Shown here piece by piece: positions 25,474 through 34,034 of a stretch of 42,631 nucleotides of DNA. Positions within the stretch are counted from its first letter, which is position 1. Each line of letters opens with the position of its first letter. A program made the position numbers and the translations under genes. This DNA is from a virus, in the IMG/VR virus record IMGVR_UViG_3300021963_007070, positions 1-42,631 of that record; one strand, given 5' to 3'. The notes below the pieces were generated by a model. The model was not told where the DNA came from and ran no database searches. It saw only the letters and a list, made by a program, of their open reading frames with translations.

Positions 25474-25931
25474 TGGCTAAAACGCTTTTCGACCATCTTA
25501 ATGCTATAACAAGAGACCAGGATCCTAATTACTTTGATAAGTTATCAGAAGAGGATTTAAAAACTTGGAGTAATTATATGATTCATCGATTTCTTTCTAT
25601 GAATTATGATTTTGTTGAAACTATTGCCCAATTTCAATCTCTTACTCAAACGATGGAGCCTAAATTTTACTATCTTTTTATGATAGGGGTTTTACCAAAA
25701 GGGAAACAATATCTTCGTTATATTAAGGGTAAGGGTGAAGAGAATGCTAATGAAAAATTAGTAGAACTCATTATGGTAGAATATAACTGCTCAAAGACAA
25801 CTGCACTTGATTATTATAATATTCTCACTCACATCAAAGAAGGCGATGAATACTTTTCTTATTTAAAAACAAAATATGGAGAAGTAGATAAGGAAAAAAA
25901 ATCTACTAAAACAAAAACAAAAAAGAAATAA
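25473..25931 (+). CDS. 62: Clamp loader small subunit, gp62-like
   Basis: 152 aa against 187 in T4. The central segment FMIGVLPKGKQYLRYIK, then a helix ending with TTALDYYNIL, lines up with the T4 gp62 pattern around AVPRGKRYGKW and DAINYKSIL. The C-terminus is a Lys/Thr tail. It would complete the gp44/62 loader, although it lies about 6.5 kb from gp44 instead of next to it. Similarity is by recall and modest, but placement and pattern support it. TAATG overlaps link it on both sides. Confidence 0.72.
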   Translation: MAKTLFDHLNAITRDQDPNYFDKLSEEDLKTWSNYMIHRFLSMNYDFVETIAQFQSLTQTMEPKFYYLFMIGVLPKGKQYLRYIKGKGEENANEKLVELIMVEYNCSKTTALDYYNILTHIKEGDEYFSYLKTKYGEVDKEKKSTKTKTKKK

Positions 25932-26791
25932 TGGCAAGAGTATCATTCTCTCAATATTCAATGTGGACATCTTGCCCTCAACAATATAAGTTATCTTATA
26001 TTGATGGGCTATCAATATCAAATGCAAATATTAATTTGATATTTGGTACGGCAATGCATGAAACACTACAAAAGTTTTTAGATGTAATGTATAATGCAAC
26101 TAAATCTTCTGCATTAGCAATGGATTTAGATATGCTATTAAAAGATAGATTAGTTGAAAACTTTAATAAAGAGAAAGAAAAATTAGAAGAGAATGAATAT
26201 CCGTGTACAAAAGAAGAGTTAGAAGAATTTTTTGGAGATGGAAGAAAGATATTACAATACTTTAAAAGTAAATTGGTATTATTCTTTTCTAAAAAAGGAT
26301 ATGAATTAGTGGCGATAGAATTACCACTTAACATGCCTATAAAAGATAATGTTCATTTTATTGGATTTGTAGATATTATTATCAAAGAAATTGCTACAAA
26401 GAAAATCACAATTATAGATTTCAAAACATCAACCGCTGGCTGGAGTAAATATCAGAAATCTGATCCGGTTAAGAATGCACAAATTTTATTATACAAAAAG
26501 TTTTATGCTGAAAAATATAAAATTGATGAAGATAAGATTAATGTAGAATTCCACATTCTTAAACGAAAAGTTAAGGAAGATGCTGATTATCCTATTCCTC
26601 GTATTTCAAAGCATATACCAGCAAGTGGTAAACCATCCATAAACAAAGCATGGAAAGGATTTATGGATTTTGTTGAAACCGTATTTGATGAAGAAGGAAA
26701 ATATAGAGATATAGATTATCCTACTAACAAAGGTAAACAGTGTGATTGGTGTGAGTTTAAAGAGAGAAAAATTTGTTCACTTTGGAATTAA
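25931..26791 (+). CDS. PD-(D/E)XK nuclease, RecB/Cas4/AddB-like with Fe-S cysteines
   Basis: 286 aa. SFSQYSMWTSCPQQYKLSY at the N-terminus and GTAMHETLQ (conserved His) are RecB-family motifs; FIGFVDII and IIDFKTS supply the catalytic Asp and Asp-x-Lys. C15 together with C271, C274 and C282 match the four-cysteine iron-sulphur arrangement of Cas4 and AddB. It probably degrades or processes DNA ends in recombination. No CRISPR array or other cas gene is nearby, so a CRISPR role is not supported. Confidence 0.87.
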   Translation: MARVSFSQYSMWTSCPQQYKLSYIDGLSISNANINLIFGTAMHETLQKFLDVMYNATKSSALAMDLDMLLKDRLVENFNKEKEKLEENEYPCTKEELEEFFGDGRKILQYFKSKLVLFFSKKGYELVAIELPLNMPIKDNVHFIGFVDIIIKEIATKKITIIDFKTSTAGWSKYQKSDPVKNAQILLYKKFYAEKYKIDEDKINVEFHILKRKVKEDADYPIPRISKHIPASGKPSINKAWKGFMDFVETVFDEEGKYRDIDYPTNKGKQCDWCEFKERKICSLWN

Positions 26792-26794
26792 TCT

Positions 26795-27133
26795 ATGAAA
26801 GAATTAATAGCACTTTCACTTCTTGTTTTATCTCAGGTAGTTTCTTTTTACCAACTGCAGGGGCATTTATTTTCAAAATGGATAGATAAGCATCCTTTTC
26901 TAATGGTGCTGATTGGTATCCCATTCGGCTATTCAGTTATATGGAGTACCAAAATTTTAATAGAATATTTTGATGGATTAACATGGCCTAATCGTTTGAT
27001 TGGGTTTTGTATTTCTATATTAGTATTCACTCTTATGACTTGGTTTTATTTAAAAGAACCAATCACTCCAAAAACTCTTGTAAGCTTAATTCTTTGTATT
27101 ATAATCTTAGGAATACAAATTTTTTGGAAATAG
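26795..27133 (+). CDS. Small multi-pass membrane protein, 112 aa
   Basis: Four hydrophobic segments (about residues 3-20, 33-52, 66-86 and 93-110). The end LKEPITPKTLVSLIL... resembles the last helices of DMT/EamA or small-multidrug-type transporters, where an E-P pair before the final helix is common. The resemblance is weak. It starts three bases after the nuclease stop and ends the unit, just before a class B motif. Confidence 0.65.
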   Translation: MKELIALSLLVLSQVVSFYQLQGHLFSKWIDKHPFLMVLIGIPFGYSVIWSTKILIEYFDGLTWPNRLIGFCISILVFTLMTWFYLKEPITPKTLVSLILCIIILGIQIFWK

Positions 27134-27159
27134 ATATCGTTTTCTAAAAAATAAATATA

Positions 27160-27171
27160 TATATTTATATA
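27160..27171 (+). promoter_or_regulatory. Class B promoter-like motif
   Basis: TATATTTATATA, 17 bases before the ATG at 27189. There is no TTTGG 24 bases upstream. The same core appears before structural genes at 36504, 37326 and 40217. Confidence 0.4.
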
Positions 27172-27188
27172 TACAAATAGAAAATGAT

Positions 27189-27380
27189 ATGGATGTTAAA
27201 TTAACAAGTGTAAAGATTCTTAAAGACCTTTACTCTCAATTCAAAAGGGTTACATTAGATGATAAAATGAGTTTACAAAAGTTAGTAAACCGCTCTCTCA
27301 CTCTATATGTAGAAGACCCAAAATTTAAAGATAAAATTGATTCATTTGCTGAATTACAAGTTTCAGGTTCACAGTTTTAA
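27189..27380 (+). CDS. Ribbon-helix-helix-like small regulator, 63 aa
   Basis: VKLTSVKILKDLYSQFKR gives a strand followed by a helix, and MSLQKLVNRSLTLYVED a second helix, the pattern of ribbon-helix-helix (MetJ/Arc-type) DNA-binding proteins. Size fits. It lies behind a class B motif at the start of the sugar cluster, so it may regulate that cluster or phage timing. Function is inferred from fold pattern only. Confidence 0.65.
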   Translation: MDVKLTSVKILKDLYSQFKRVTLDDKMSLQKLVNRSLTLYVEDPKFKDKIDSFAELQVSGSQF

Positions 27381-27383
27381 TTT

Positions 27384-28772
27384 ATGAGTAACAACAAAAA
27401 AACAATCCTCCTTTTATCAGATGATTTAAGAATGCATAGTGGTATAGCTACTATGTCAAAAGAAATAGTTTTAGGTTCAGTTCACGAGTACAATTGGATT
27501 CAAGTTGCCGCGGCAGTTCAACATCCTGATTATGGGAAAATTATAGATGTTTCCGATGATGTAAAAAATAACACAGGAGTTTCAGATGCAAGCGTAATTC
27601 TTTATCCAAATAATGGATATGGGACACAAGAATTAATAAGAGAACTTTTATCTAAACATAAGATTGATGCAATCTTACACTTTACTGACCCTCGTTATTG
27701 GATTTGGTTATATGATATGGAGCATGAGATAAGACAAACTTGTCCATTATTCTTCTATCATATTTGGGATGATTTGCCAGACCCGCATTATAATAGAGAT
27801 TATTATGAAAGTTGTGATTGGTTGGGATGTATTTCCAAACAAACTTATGGTATTGTTAAACGAACTGGGGCATTGAAAAATGGAAAAACGTGGAAGCCAT
27901 TAGAAGATTGGCAAGTAAGTTATGTACCTCATGGTGTTTCTAAATTATTCAACCCAATAGAAGTTGAAAACTCAGAACTAAAACAAAAATTATTTGCTGG
28001 AAGCGATTATGAATTTATCATCTATTGGTCAAATAGAAACATTAGAAGAAAACAACCATCTGATGTAATTTGGGCATATAAAATGTTTGTTGATTCATTG
28101 CCTGAAGAAAAAAGAAAGAAAGTTTTACTTTTGATGCACACTCAGCCAGTTGATGAAAACGGAACTGATTTAGTTGCGGTGGCAAGTAGAATAGCACCTG
28201 ATACTGAAATTAAATTTTCAACTAATAGATTATCAACCGAACAAGTAAATCAATTACTTAATCTTTGTGATATATCAGTAAACATCGCAGGTAATGAGGG
28301 ATTTGGATTGACAACTTGTGAGGGAATAATGGCTGGATTACCATCTATTGTTTTGGTAACGGGTGGATTACAAGACCAATGTGGATTTACAAAAGATGGC
28401 AAACTATTAACCGCAGATGATTATGTAGAGATTGGTTCACTTCATGATTGGAGAAAATGGGAAGGTAAAGTTGAGCACGGTGAATGGGTAAAACCACTTT
28501 GGGCTAGAGCACAAAATATGAATGGTTCAGTCCCTACTCCATACATTATTGATGATAAAGTTGATGTGTATGAATTGGCAGATGCTATGAAATATTGGTA
28601 TGATATTCCAAAAGAAAAACGAAAAGAAATGGGATTAAAAGGTAGAGAGTTTTTCCTTTCTGAAAATGGATTCTATTCACAAAGAATGGCAGATGAAATG
28701 ATTAAGGGAATGGAAAGAGCTTTTGAAAATTGGAAACCAAAGGAAAGATTTGAATTATATAAAATAAAATAA
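27384..28772 (+). CDS. Glycosyltransferase, GT-B fold (family 4-like)
   Basis: 462 aa. The N-terminal LLLSDDLRMHSGIATMSKE has the glycine-containing acceptor loop; the C-terminal half has NEGFGLTTCEGIMAGLP, the E-x7-E nucleotide-sugar motif of GT4. VPHGVSKLFNP is the typical linker. It transfers a sugar from an activated donor; acceptor unknown. First large gene of a nine-kilobase carbohydrate cluster, four bases after the regulator. Confidence 0.85.
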   Translation: MSNNKKTILLLSDDLRMHSGIATMSKEIVLGSVHEYNWIQVAAAVQHPDYGKIIDVSDDVKNNTGVSDASVILYPNNGYGTQELIRELLSKHKIDAILHFTDPRYWIWLYDMEHEIRQTCPLFFYHIWDDLPDPHYNRDYYESCDWLGCISKQTYGIVKRTGALKNGKTWKPLEDWQVSYVPHGVSKLFNPIEVENSELKQKLFAGSDYEFIIYWSNRNIRRKQPSDVIWAYKMFVDSLPEEKRKKVLLLMHTQPVDENGTDLVAVASRIAPDTEIKFSTNRLSTEQVNQLLNLCDISVNIAGNEGFGLTTCEGIMAGLPSIVLVTGGLQDQCGFTKDGKLLTADDYVEIGSLHDWRKWEGKVEHGEWVKPLWARAQNMNGSVPTPYIIDDKVDVYELADAMKYWYDIPKEKRKEMGLKGREFFLSENGFYSQRMADEMIKGMERAFENWKPKERFELYKIK

Positions 28773-28779
28773 GTTACGA

Positions 28780-29112
28780 ATGGGAAAGCAATTAGAATTA
28801 TTTGAAACACCTGCATCATTTGATAAATTAATTGAAAATGTTGTGGGTTGGGCAGCTGATAAAGACATCTTAAAGAAAGAAAATGCACCAAAACAGTTAT
28901 TAAAAGTTTTGGAAGAAGTGGGTGAAACCGCAGGTGCATTATTGAAATCAAAGAATGATGAAGTTAAAGATGGAATTGGTGATTCATTTGTAACACTTAT
29001 CATTTTAGCTAAACAATTGGGTTTAGAGCCATCTGAATGTTTAGAAGCAGCTTGGAATGAAATTAAAGATAGAACAGGTAAAACTGTTGGGGGAGTATTT
29101 GTTAAAAATTAA
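28780..29112 (+). CDS. MazG-like nucleotide pyrophosphohydrolase
   Basis: 110 aa. LLKVLEEVGETAGALLK contains the ExxE metal motif and DGIGDSFVTLI the second acidic pair, the four-helix all-alpha NTP pyrophosphatase pattern. Enzymes of this group hydrolyse non-canonical or excess (d)NTPs to monophosphates. It is embedded between two glycosyltransferases, so it could act on nucleotide by-products of a modification pathway, or simply be a pool cleaner. Length is typical for single-domain phage MazG-like proteins. Confidence 0.85.
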   Translation: MGKQLELFETPASFDKLIENVVGWAADKDILKKENAPKQLLKVLEEVGETAGALLKSKNDEVKDGIGDSFVTLIILAKQLGLEPSECLEAAWNEIKDRTGKTVGGVFVKN

Positions 29113-29114
29113 TT

Positions 29115-30350
29115 ATGAGTAAACCATTTTTATTATATCAAGCTCCGGTAGCAACTAGGAGTGGTTATGGAGATCACGCGAGAGACCTTCTTAAATCTTT
29201 TAGAGATTTAAATTATTATGATATCAAAATTGTTTCAACTAGATGGGGTTCAACTCCGATGGATCAATTAAATCCAGATAATGAGTTTGATAAATGGGTT
29301 ATAGATAGTATCGTAACTCAGATTACTCAGCAACCTGATGTATATGTTCAAATGACAGTTCCTAATGAATTTCAAACAATAGGAAAAATTAATATAGGGG
29401 TTACTGCAGGAATAGAAACAACAATAATACCAAAAGATTGGGTTGATGGTTGTAACCGAATGGATTTGGTTATTACTACATCTCAGCATTCAAAAGCTGG
29501 AATTACCGGAACTGCATGGACAGAAAGGCAAAAAGATACGCAAGCGGTTGTTGCGGAGCATAGAGTAAATAAACCTGTTGAAGTTTTATTTGAAGGAGCG
29601 GATTATAAACAAACCGATGGATTATCAAAGTTAGATAGTATAGAAGAAGATTTTTGTTTTCTTTTTGTAGGCCATTGGTTGCAAGGTAATCTTTATCATG
29701 ATAGAAAAGATGTTGGCGGAATGATACAATCATTTTTATCTGCATTTAGTAGAGCAAAGGGGAAAAAACCTGCACTTATTCTTAAAACTTCATCGGCTAA
29801 TTTTAGTATTAGAGATAGAGAAGAAATTCTTAAAAAAGTAAATGATGTTGCATCAAAGGTAAACAGTGATTTATCTATTTACTTATTACATGGTGATTTA
29901 AGTCCAGAAGATATGTGGAAACTTTACAATCACCCAAAAGTAAAAGCGAGTTTATCATTTACTCATGGTGAAGGATTTGGTAGACCACTATTAGAATTCA
30001 GTTTGACAGGAAAGCCAGTAATTGCATCTAATTGGAGTGGACATGTTGATTTTTTAAGTAATGATGGTTCAGTTTTATTAAAAGGTGATTTAAGGCCAGT
30101 AGATCCATCTGCAGCAAATCAATTTCTATTAACTGATTCACAATGGTTTTATGTAAATTATTCCGATGCAGCATTAAAACTAATTGATGTTCACAATAAT
30201 TATGATAGATACCTAACGAATTCAACAAAGTTAGGAAATGAAAACCGAATTAAGTTTTCACATAATAAAATGACGGAAGCATTGAGAGATATTTGTGATA
30301 GATACATTAAGGTTGCGAAGCATGTAGATTTAGTTTTACCTGAATTTTAA
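29115..30350 (+). CDS. Glycosyltransferase, GT-B fold (family 4-like)
   Basis: 411 aa. APVATRSGYGDHARDLL is the N-terminal acceptor region and FTHGEGFGRPLLEFSLTGKP the donor motif with two spaced Glu; ASNWSGHVDFL follows, as in many GT4 enzymes. HWLQGNLYHDRKDVGG supplies the conserved phosphate-binding segment. Two bases separate it from MazG-like and three from the next gene. It resembles the GT at 27384 only in general layout, so it probably adds a different sugar. Confidence 0.85.
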   Translation: MSKPFLLYQAPVATRSGYGDHARDLLKSFRDLNYYDIKIVSTRWGSTPMDQLNPDNEFDKWVIDSIVTQITQQPDVYVQMTVPNEFQTIGKINIGVTAGIETTIIPKDWVDGCNRMDLVITTSQHSKAGITGTAWTERQKDTQAVVAEHRVNKPVEVLFEGADYKQTDGLSKLDSIEEDFCFLFVGHWLQGNLYHDRKDVGGMIQSFLSAFSRAKGKKPALILKTSSANFSIRDREEILKKVNDVASKVNSDLSIYLLHGDLSPEDMWKLYNHPKVKASLSFTHGEGFGRPLLEFSLTGKPVIASNWSGHVDFLSNDGSVLLKGDLRPVDPSAANQFLLTDSQWFYVNYSDAALKLIDVHNNYDRYLTNSTKLGNENRIKFSHNKMTEALRDICDRYIKVAKHVDLVLPEF

Positions 30351-30353
30351 AAA

Positions 30354-30887
30354 ATGGCAACAAACAGAATTTTTACACCAAAGTGGACTAATATCATAGC
30401 GGAATTAAAACCGATTGCACATGGTATGATGAAGCCTGGTAATTTTTATAAAGTTGTTGTTTACAAATATGCTGACCCATCTCAAACAAAAGTATTGGCA
30501 GGATTAGATACTGCTTATATTTTTTTAATCGGAAGATTTACTGATAAAAAAGTTTTCTTCCCATCTATCAAATTGAAGCATGTAAATCCAGAATTATTTT
30601 TTGATAGTTTAAGGCTTACAATAGATAATATTAGTGAAGAGTTGATAGATCAATCGGAAGAGTTCAGATTACTTTTAAGAAAATTTCCAATTGATGGTAA
30701 ACCATTATTTAATATCTTAAAACGAAAGCCGTTGATTTATGAAGGAAATTATAGAGAATATAAAATGACTTCAATTAAAAGTGTTGAATTAATTCAAATA
30801 GATAAAGAATATCTTAAAGATAAATTTCTACCTGGCTATAACACATCTCAAAAAGCTAAGGAAAGAAAAGAAAATTTAAATGATTAA
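30354..30887 (+). CDS. Hypothetical protein, 177 aa
   Basis: I do not recognise this family. The N-terminal part (IFTPKWTNIIAEL, GMMKPGNFYKVVVYKYAD) and the mixed alpha/beta pattern suggest a compact globular domain; the tail is basic (KAKERKEN). No catalytic motif or membrane segment is visible. It sits inside the sugar cluster but the sequence does not tie it to carbohydrate chemistry. Confidence 0.6.
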   Translation: MATNRIFTPKWTNIIAELKPIAHGMMKPGNFYKVVVYKYADPSQTKVLAGLDTAYIFLIGRFTDKKVFFPSIKLKHVNPELFFDSLRLTIDNISEELIDQSEEFRLLLRKFPIDGKPLFNILKRKPLIYEGNYREYKMTSIKSVELIQIDKEYLKDKFLPGYNTSQKAKERKENLND

Positions 30888-30892
30888 AAGTT

Positions 30893-31216
30893 ATGACATC
30901 CAAAGAATATGTTATATGGCTTAGAGGCTTTGTAGAAGCCTGTCACGAATACGCACCCACACCAAAGCAGTGGGATGCCTTAAAGGATAAATTAGCAGAA
31001 GTAAATGATAATGATTCAATTATCGTTAATACACCTAACACTTTACCTATTCAGCAACCACTTCCTTATGTAGACCCATATAATCCATATAGGATAACTG
31101 GTACATCAATTACATACGGATATCCAAGTGGTAGTAGTTGGAATTATACAAATTCTACAAATACAAAGCCTATACAAACAGAAGAACATTCTGAAAAACA
31201 CCACAACGAAGATTAA
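30893..31216 (+). CDS. Hypothetical protein with conserved phage N-terminal motif, 107 aa
   Basis: Residues 1-36 (SKEYVIWLRGFVEACHEYAPT then KQWDALKDKL) match a short helical module recurrent in tailed phages of diverse hosts. The remainder is Pro/Tyr/Asn/Thr-rich and low in complexity, ending in a His/Glu-rich tail, so it is probably disordered. Function is unknown; this module is often found as a small stand-alone protein. Confidence 0.6.
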   Translation: MTSKEYVIWLRGFVEACHEYAPTPKQWDALKDKLAEVNDNDSIIVNTPNTLPIQQPLPYVDPYNPYRITGTSITYGYPSGSSWNYTNSTNTKPIQTEEHSEKHHNED

Positions 31217-31218
31217 GT

Positions 31219-31842
31219 ATGAAAATAAGTTACGCTATAACTGTTTGTGATGAGTTAAAAGAACTTACCTCATTAATTAACTTTCTCCTCGTGCGTGTAG
31301 ATAGCGAGGATCAAATTGTAATTCAATATGATACTGATTCCGTTACAAAAGAAGTTGTGGATTATCTTACAATCATTGGAGATATACAAAAACAAATTAA
31401 AGTTATATCTTTTCCACTTAATAAAGATTTTGCATCCTTTAAAAATAATTTGAAATCACATTGTGAAGGGGATTATATTTTTCAAATTGATGCAGATGAA
31501 GAGCCCTCCGAAATTTTATTAGAAAGATTAAAACAAATATTGACTGTAAATGAAGTTGATATTATTTTTGTACCGAGAGTTAATACCGTAAAAGGATTAA
31601 CTGAAACACATATTCAACAATGGGGGTGGAGAGTTGATGAAAAAGGTTGGGTTAATTGGCCTGATTACCAAACAAGAATCTATAAAAATACTGAAGAAGT
31701 CCAATGGCATGGTAAAGTTCATGAAAGAATAACAGGATATACTACATTCACAAATTTTCCTGCGGATGAAAAATACTCTTTATATCATCACAAGGAGATA
31801 AAAAGACAAGAAAAACAAAACGATTTTTATAATAAAATTTAA
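31219..31842 (+). CDS. Glycosyltransferase, GT-A fold (family 2-like)
   Basis: 207 aa. SYAITVCDELKELTSLI begins a GT2 domain and FQIDADEEPSE carries the D-x-D metal/nucleotide-sugar motif; QTRIYKN and WHGKVHERI match the C-terminal part of short GT2 enzymes that use a Trp-His-Gly-x-x-His-Glu pattern. It has no membrane anchor. It is the first of six tightly packed sugar genes. Confidence 0.8.
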   Translation: MKISYAITVCDELKELTSLINFLLVRVDSEDQIVIQYDTDSVTKEVVDYLTIIGDIQKQIKVISFPLNKDFASFKNNLKSHCEGDYIFQIDADEEPSEILLERLKQILTVNEVDIIFVPRVNTVKGLTETHIQQWGWRVDEKGWVNWPDYQTRIYKNTEEVQWHGKVHERITGYTTFTNFPADEKYSLYHHKEIKRQEKQNDFYNKI

Positions 31843-31846
31843 TAAA

Positions 31847-32530
31847 ATGCAAAAAGACATATTAATTGTAGTTCCATCGAGAAGTGGAAATAGTGAAAGA
31901 TACCCAAATGTAGATAGATTTATCGAAAATTGGAAAACCAATACGGAAGGATTAAGTGATTTGTGTATTGGATTAGATGATGATGATTCACATAAATATC
32001 CTATAAGAGATGGGGTTATTTACGAAATCAATCCTAGAGTTAGAATGATTCCTACATTGAATCAAATTGCTATGAAATATAGAAATTCATATAAATACAT
32101 AGCATTCTTTGGAGATGATCATGTTATTAAAACTAAATGGGAGAGCACATTTATCAATTTCTTTAATGAAAATAATGGAATAGGAATTGCGTATGGAAAC
32201 GATTTATTACAAGGTGCTAAATTACCAACTGCTGTGTGTCTAACTTCCAATATAATTGATACACTGGGATTTATGGTTCCTGAATGTTTGATTCATATGT
32301 ATGCAGATAATTTTTGGTTAGATTTAGGAAACACTTGTAATATCATAAAATATTTTGATGAAATTATATTTGAACATATTCATCCAGATAATGGTAAAGC
32401 CGAAAGAGATTCTCAATATGTAGATGCTGCATCAGTAGCTTATGTAGATCAACAAAGATATATGGAATACAGGGGTGGTTTTGATTTTTTAAACGATGTG
32501 AATAGGATAAAAGATTTAATAGAAGGATAG
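31847..32530 (+). CDS. Glycosyltransferase-like protein, GT-A type
   Basis: 227 aa. ILIVVPSRSGN then CIGLDDDDSHKYP and FFGDDHVIKTKWE give the two acidic clusters expected around the nucleotide-sugar site of a GT-A fold. IHMYADNFWLDLG further on resembles the acceptor-side motif of related phage enzymes. Assignment is by pattern and neighbourhood; it could be an unusual GT2 relative. It lies four bases after a GT2 gene and two before the FkbM methyltransferase. Confidence 0.65.
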   Translation: MQKDILIVVPSRSGNSERYPNVDRFIENWKTNTEGLSDLCIGLDDDDSHKYPIRDGVIYEINPRVRMIPTLNQIAMKYRNSYKYIAFFGDDHVIKTKWESTFINFFNENNGIGIAYGNDLLQGAKLPTAVCLTSNIIDTLGFMVPECLIHMYADNFWLDLGNTCNIIKYFDEIIFEHIHPDNGKAERDSQYVDAASVAYVDQQRYMEYRGGFDFLNDVNRIKDLIEG

Positions 32531-32532
32531 TT

Positions 32533-33165
32533 ATGAAATATTCTCAGCATGATGAAGATGGAATAATACTTAGTTTGTTAGAAAAAGAAGGAAAAGAATT
32601 TAATGGTGTTATTTTAGATGTAGGCGCTAATGATGGTATTATGTATTCTAACTCTAGAATGTTTATAGAGGATTATAATTGGAAAGGTGTTTTGATTGAA
32701 CCTACAAAAGATTGTGTAGATAAATTAAATGAATTGTATAAAAATAATCCAAATATAGAAATTTTTGATGTAGCTATTGATAATGAAGAAGGTGAAAAAG
32801 AAATACATTTGGGAACATTAAGCGGAGAAGGTATAAATCAAATTTCAACTTTAAATGATGCGGATAAATTATTTTGGGAAACTAATAGAAAAGTTAAATA
32901 TAAAAATGAAATTATTAAAACAACTACTATAAAAAAAGTATTAGAAAAATCTTCTTATAAAACTTTTGATATTGTGAGTATTGATACTGAAGGAAATGAC
33001 TTAATTGTATTATCTCAGCTAGTAAATGAAAATATTTACCCAACATTTATTATATTTGAACATAATGATAATCGCGATTTTTTGCGTAACGCTATGAATT
33101 TATTAAATGATAAATATGAAACTATATGTAGAAATACTGTAAATGTTATTTTAAAATTAAAATAA
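32533..33165 (+). CDS. FkbM-family methyltransferase
   Basis: 210 aa. ILDVGANDGIMYSNS is SAM motif I; GVLIEPTKDC follows as motif II; VSIDTEGNDLIVL is the FkbM signature near the C-terminus. This family O-methylates sugars and polyketides. In a cluster of glycosyltransferases, methylation of a glycan is the simplest reading. Its end overlaps the next ATG in the sequence TAATG. Confidence 0.88.
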   Translation: MKYSQHDEDGIILSLLEKEGKEFNGVILDVGANDGIMYSNSRMFIEDYNWKGVLIEPTKDCVDKLNELYKNNPNIEIFDVAIDNEEGEKEIHLGTLSGEGINQISTLNDADKLFWETNRKVKYKNEIIKTTTIKKVLEKSSYKTFDIVSIDTEGNDLIVLSQLVNENIYPTFIIFEHNDNRDFLRNAMNLLNDKYETICRNTVNVILKLK

Positions 33166-34034
33166 TGAAAATTCTTTTAGGCTGTTTAAATGTAAATGGA
33201 TTGGGTGGTAGTGAGTTGTATCACTATGAGCTTGCTAAAGAATTACATTTATTAGGAAACGATATTACATTATTTACTGCTAGACAAATTGATGAAACTG
33301 ATATAGTTAGAAAAAAACTATATCAATTAGGTATAAAACAAATTGATTTGAGTAGCATTGATACAACTGAAAAATTTGATATAATAGTTGCAAGCCAACC
33401 TCAAGTTAATCAATTTTTTATACAATACTTTCCACACATTCCAAAAGTTAGTATAATACATTCTGAAATACGAAGTGAAGACCCAATTCTTAATGATAAT
33501 ATAGAACATTATATTGCTATTAGACAATCAATAGTAGATATGCTGATAAACGATTATAATATATCTTCTGATAAAGTTTCACTTATATATAATCCAATTG
33601 ATAGAAGCAGGTTTAATAATGAAAATAGCTTAAAACACCAAAAGAAGAGTGGTATATTTGTGGGAGAAGTATTGGATAACATTAGATTCAAAGCAGTATC
33701 GCATATAGTTAAAAACTGCATAGATAAAGATTGGGATTTATATCTAATGAGTGATAGCAAATATGATTTTGGACACCCTAATATAAAATATATTGATAAA
33801 AGATGGGATACCGAAACCATAGTTAAAAATATGGATTTTACCGCTGGTATCTTATTAGGTAGAACTACATTAGAAGGATGGTGTTGCGGAGTTCCTGGAT
33901 ATATGTATTTAATTAATATCAATGGAGATATTATTGGAATAGATGTGGAAAAGCCTGATAACATAGAAGAGTTATGTGATTCTAAAAATGTAGCAAAACA
34001 ACATATTGAATTATACAATAAAATAATAAAATGA
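33165..34034 (+). CDS. Glycosyltransferase, GT-B fold
   Basis: 289 aa, shorter than usual GT4 enzymes (350-400 aa). LLGCLNVNGLGGSELYHYELAKEL is the N-terminal acceptor loop with paired Gly; SLIYNPIDRSRF is the interdomain linker; the C-terminal domain has GRTTLEGWCCGVPGYMY, where the usual two-Glu donor motif is reduced to one Glu. Activity may be altered or donor specificity unusual. It overlaps the epimerase by four bases (ATGA). Confidence 0.78.
   Translation: MKILLGCLNVNGLGGSELYHYELAKELHLLGNDITLFTARQIDETDIVRKKLYQLGIKQIDLSSIDTTEKFDIIVASQPQVNQFFIQYFPHIPKVSIIHSEIRSEDPILNDNIEHYIAIRQSIVDMLINDYNISSDKVSLIYNPIDRSRFNNENSLKHQKKSGIFVGEVLDNIRFKAVSHIVKNCIDKDWDLYLMSDSKYDFGHPNIKYIDKRWDTETIVKNMDFTAGILLGRTTLEGWCCGVPGYMYLININGDIIGIDVEKPDNIEELCDSKNVAKQHIELYNKIIK

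Noticed and set aside
25931-26791. A CRISPR-Cas system suggested by the Cas4-like protein
   Set aside because: No repeat-spacer array and no other cas gene is visible; RecB/AddB-type recombination is a simpler role.
32365-33056. TATATTTG boxes inside sugar genes (for example near 32365 and 33050)
   Set aside because: They encode an Ile-Phe-Glu-His stretch and have no TTTGG box 24 bases upstream, so they look like coding coincidences.
33554-34018. Long reverse-strand open frames (for example 33554-34018, 35550-35915, 13777-14112)
   Set aside because: Each lies fully inside a well-supported + strand gene and its translation has low-complexity, Leu/Ser/Phe/Ile-rich composition with no motif.
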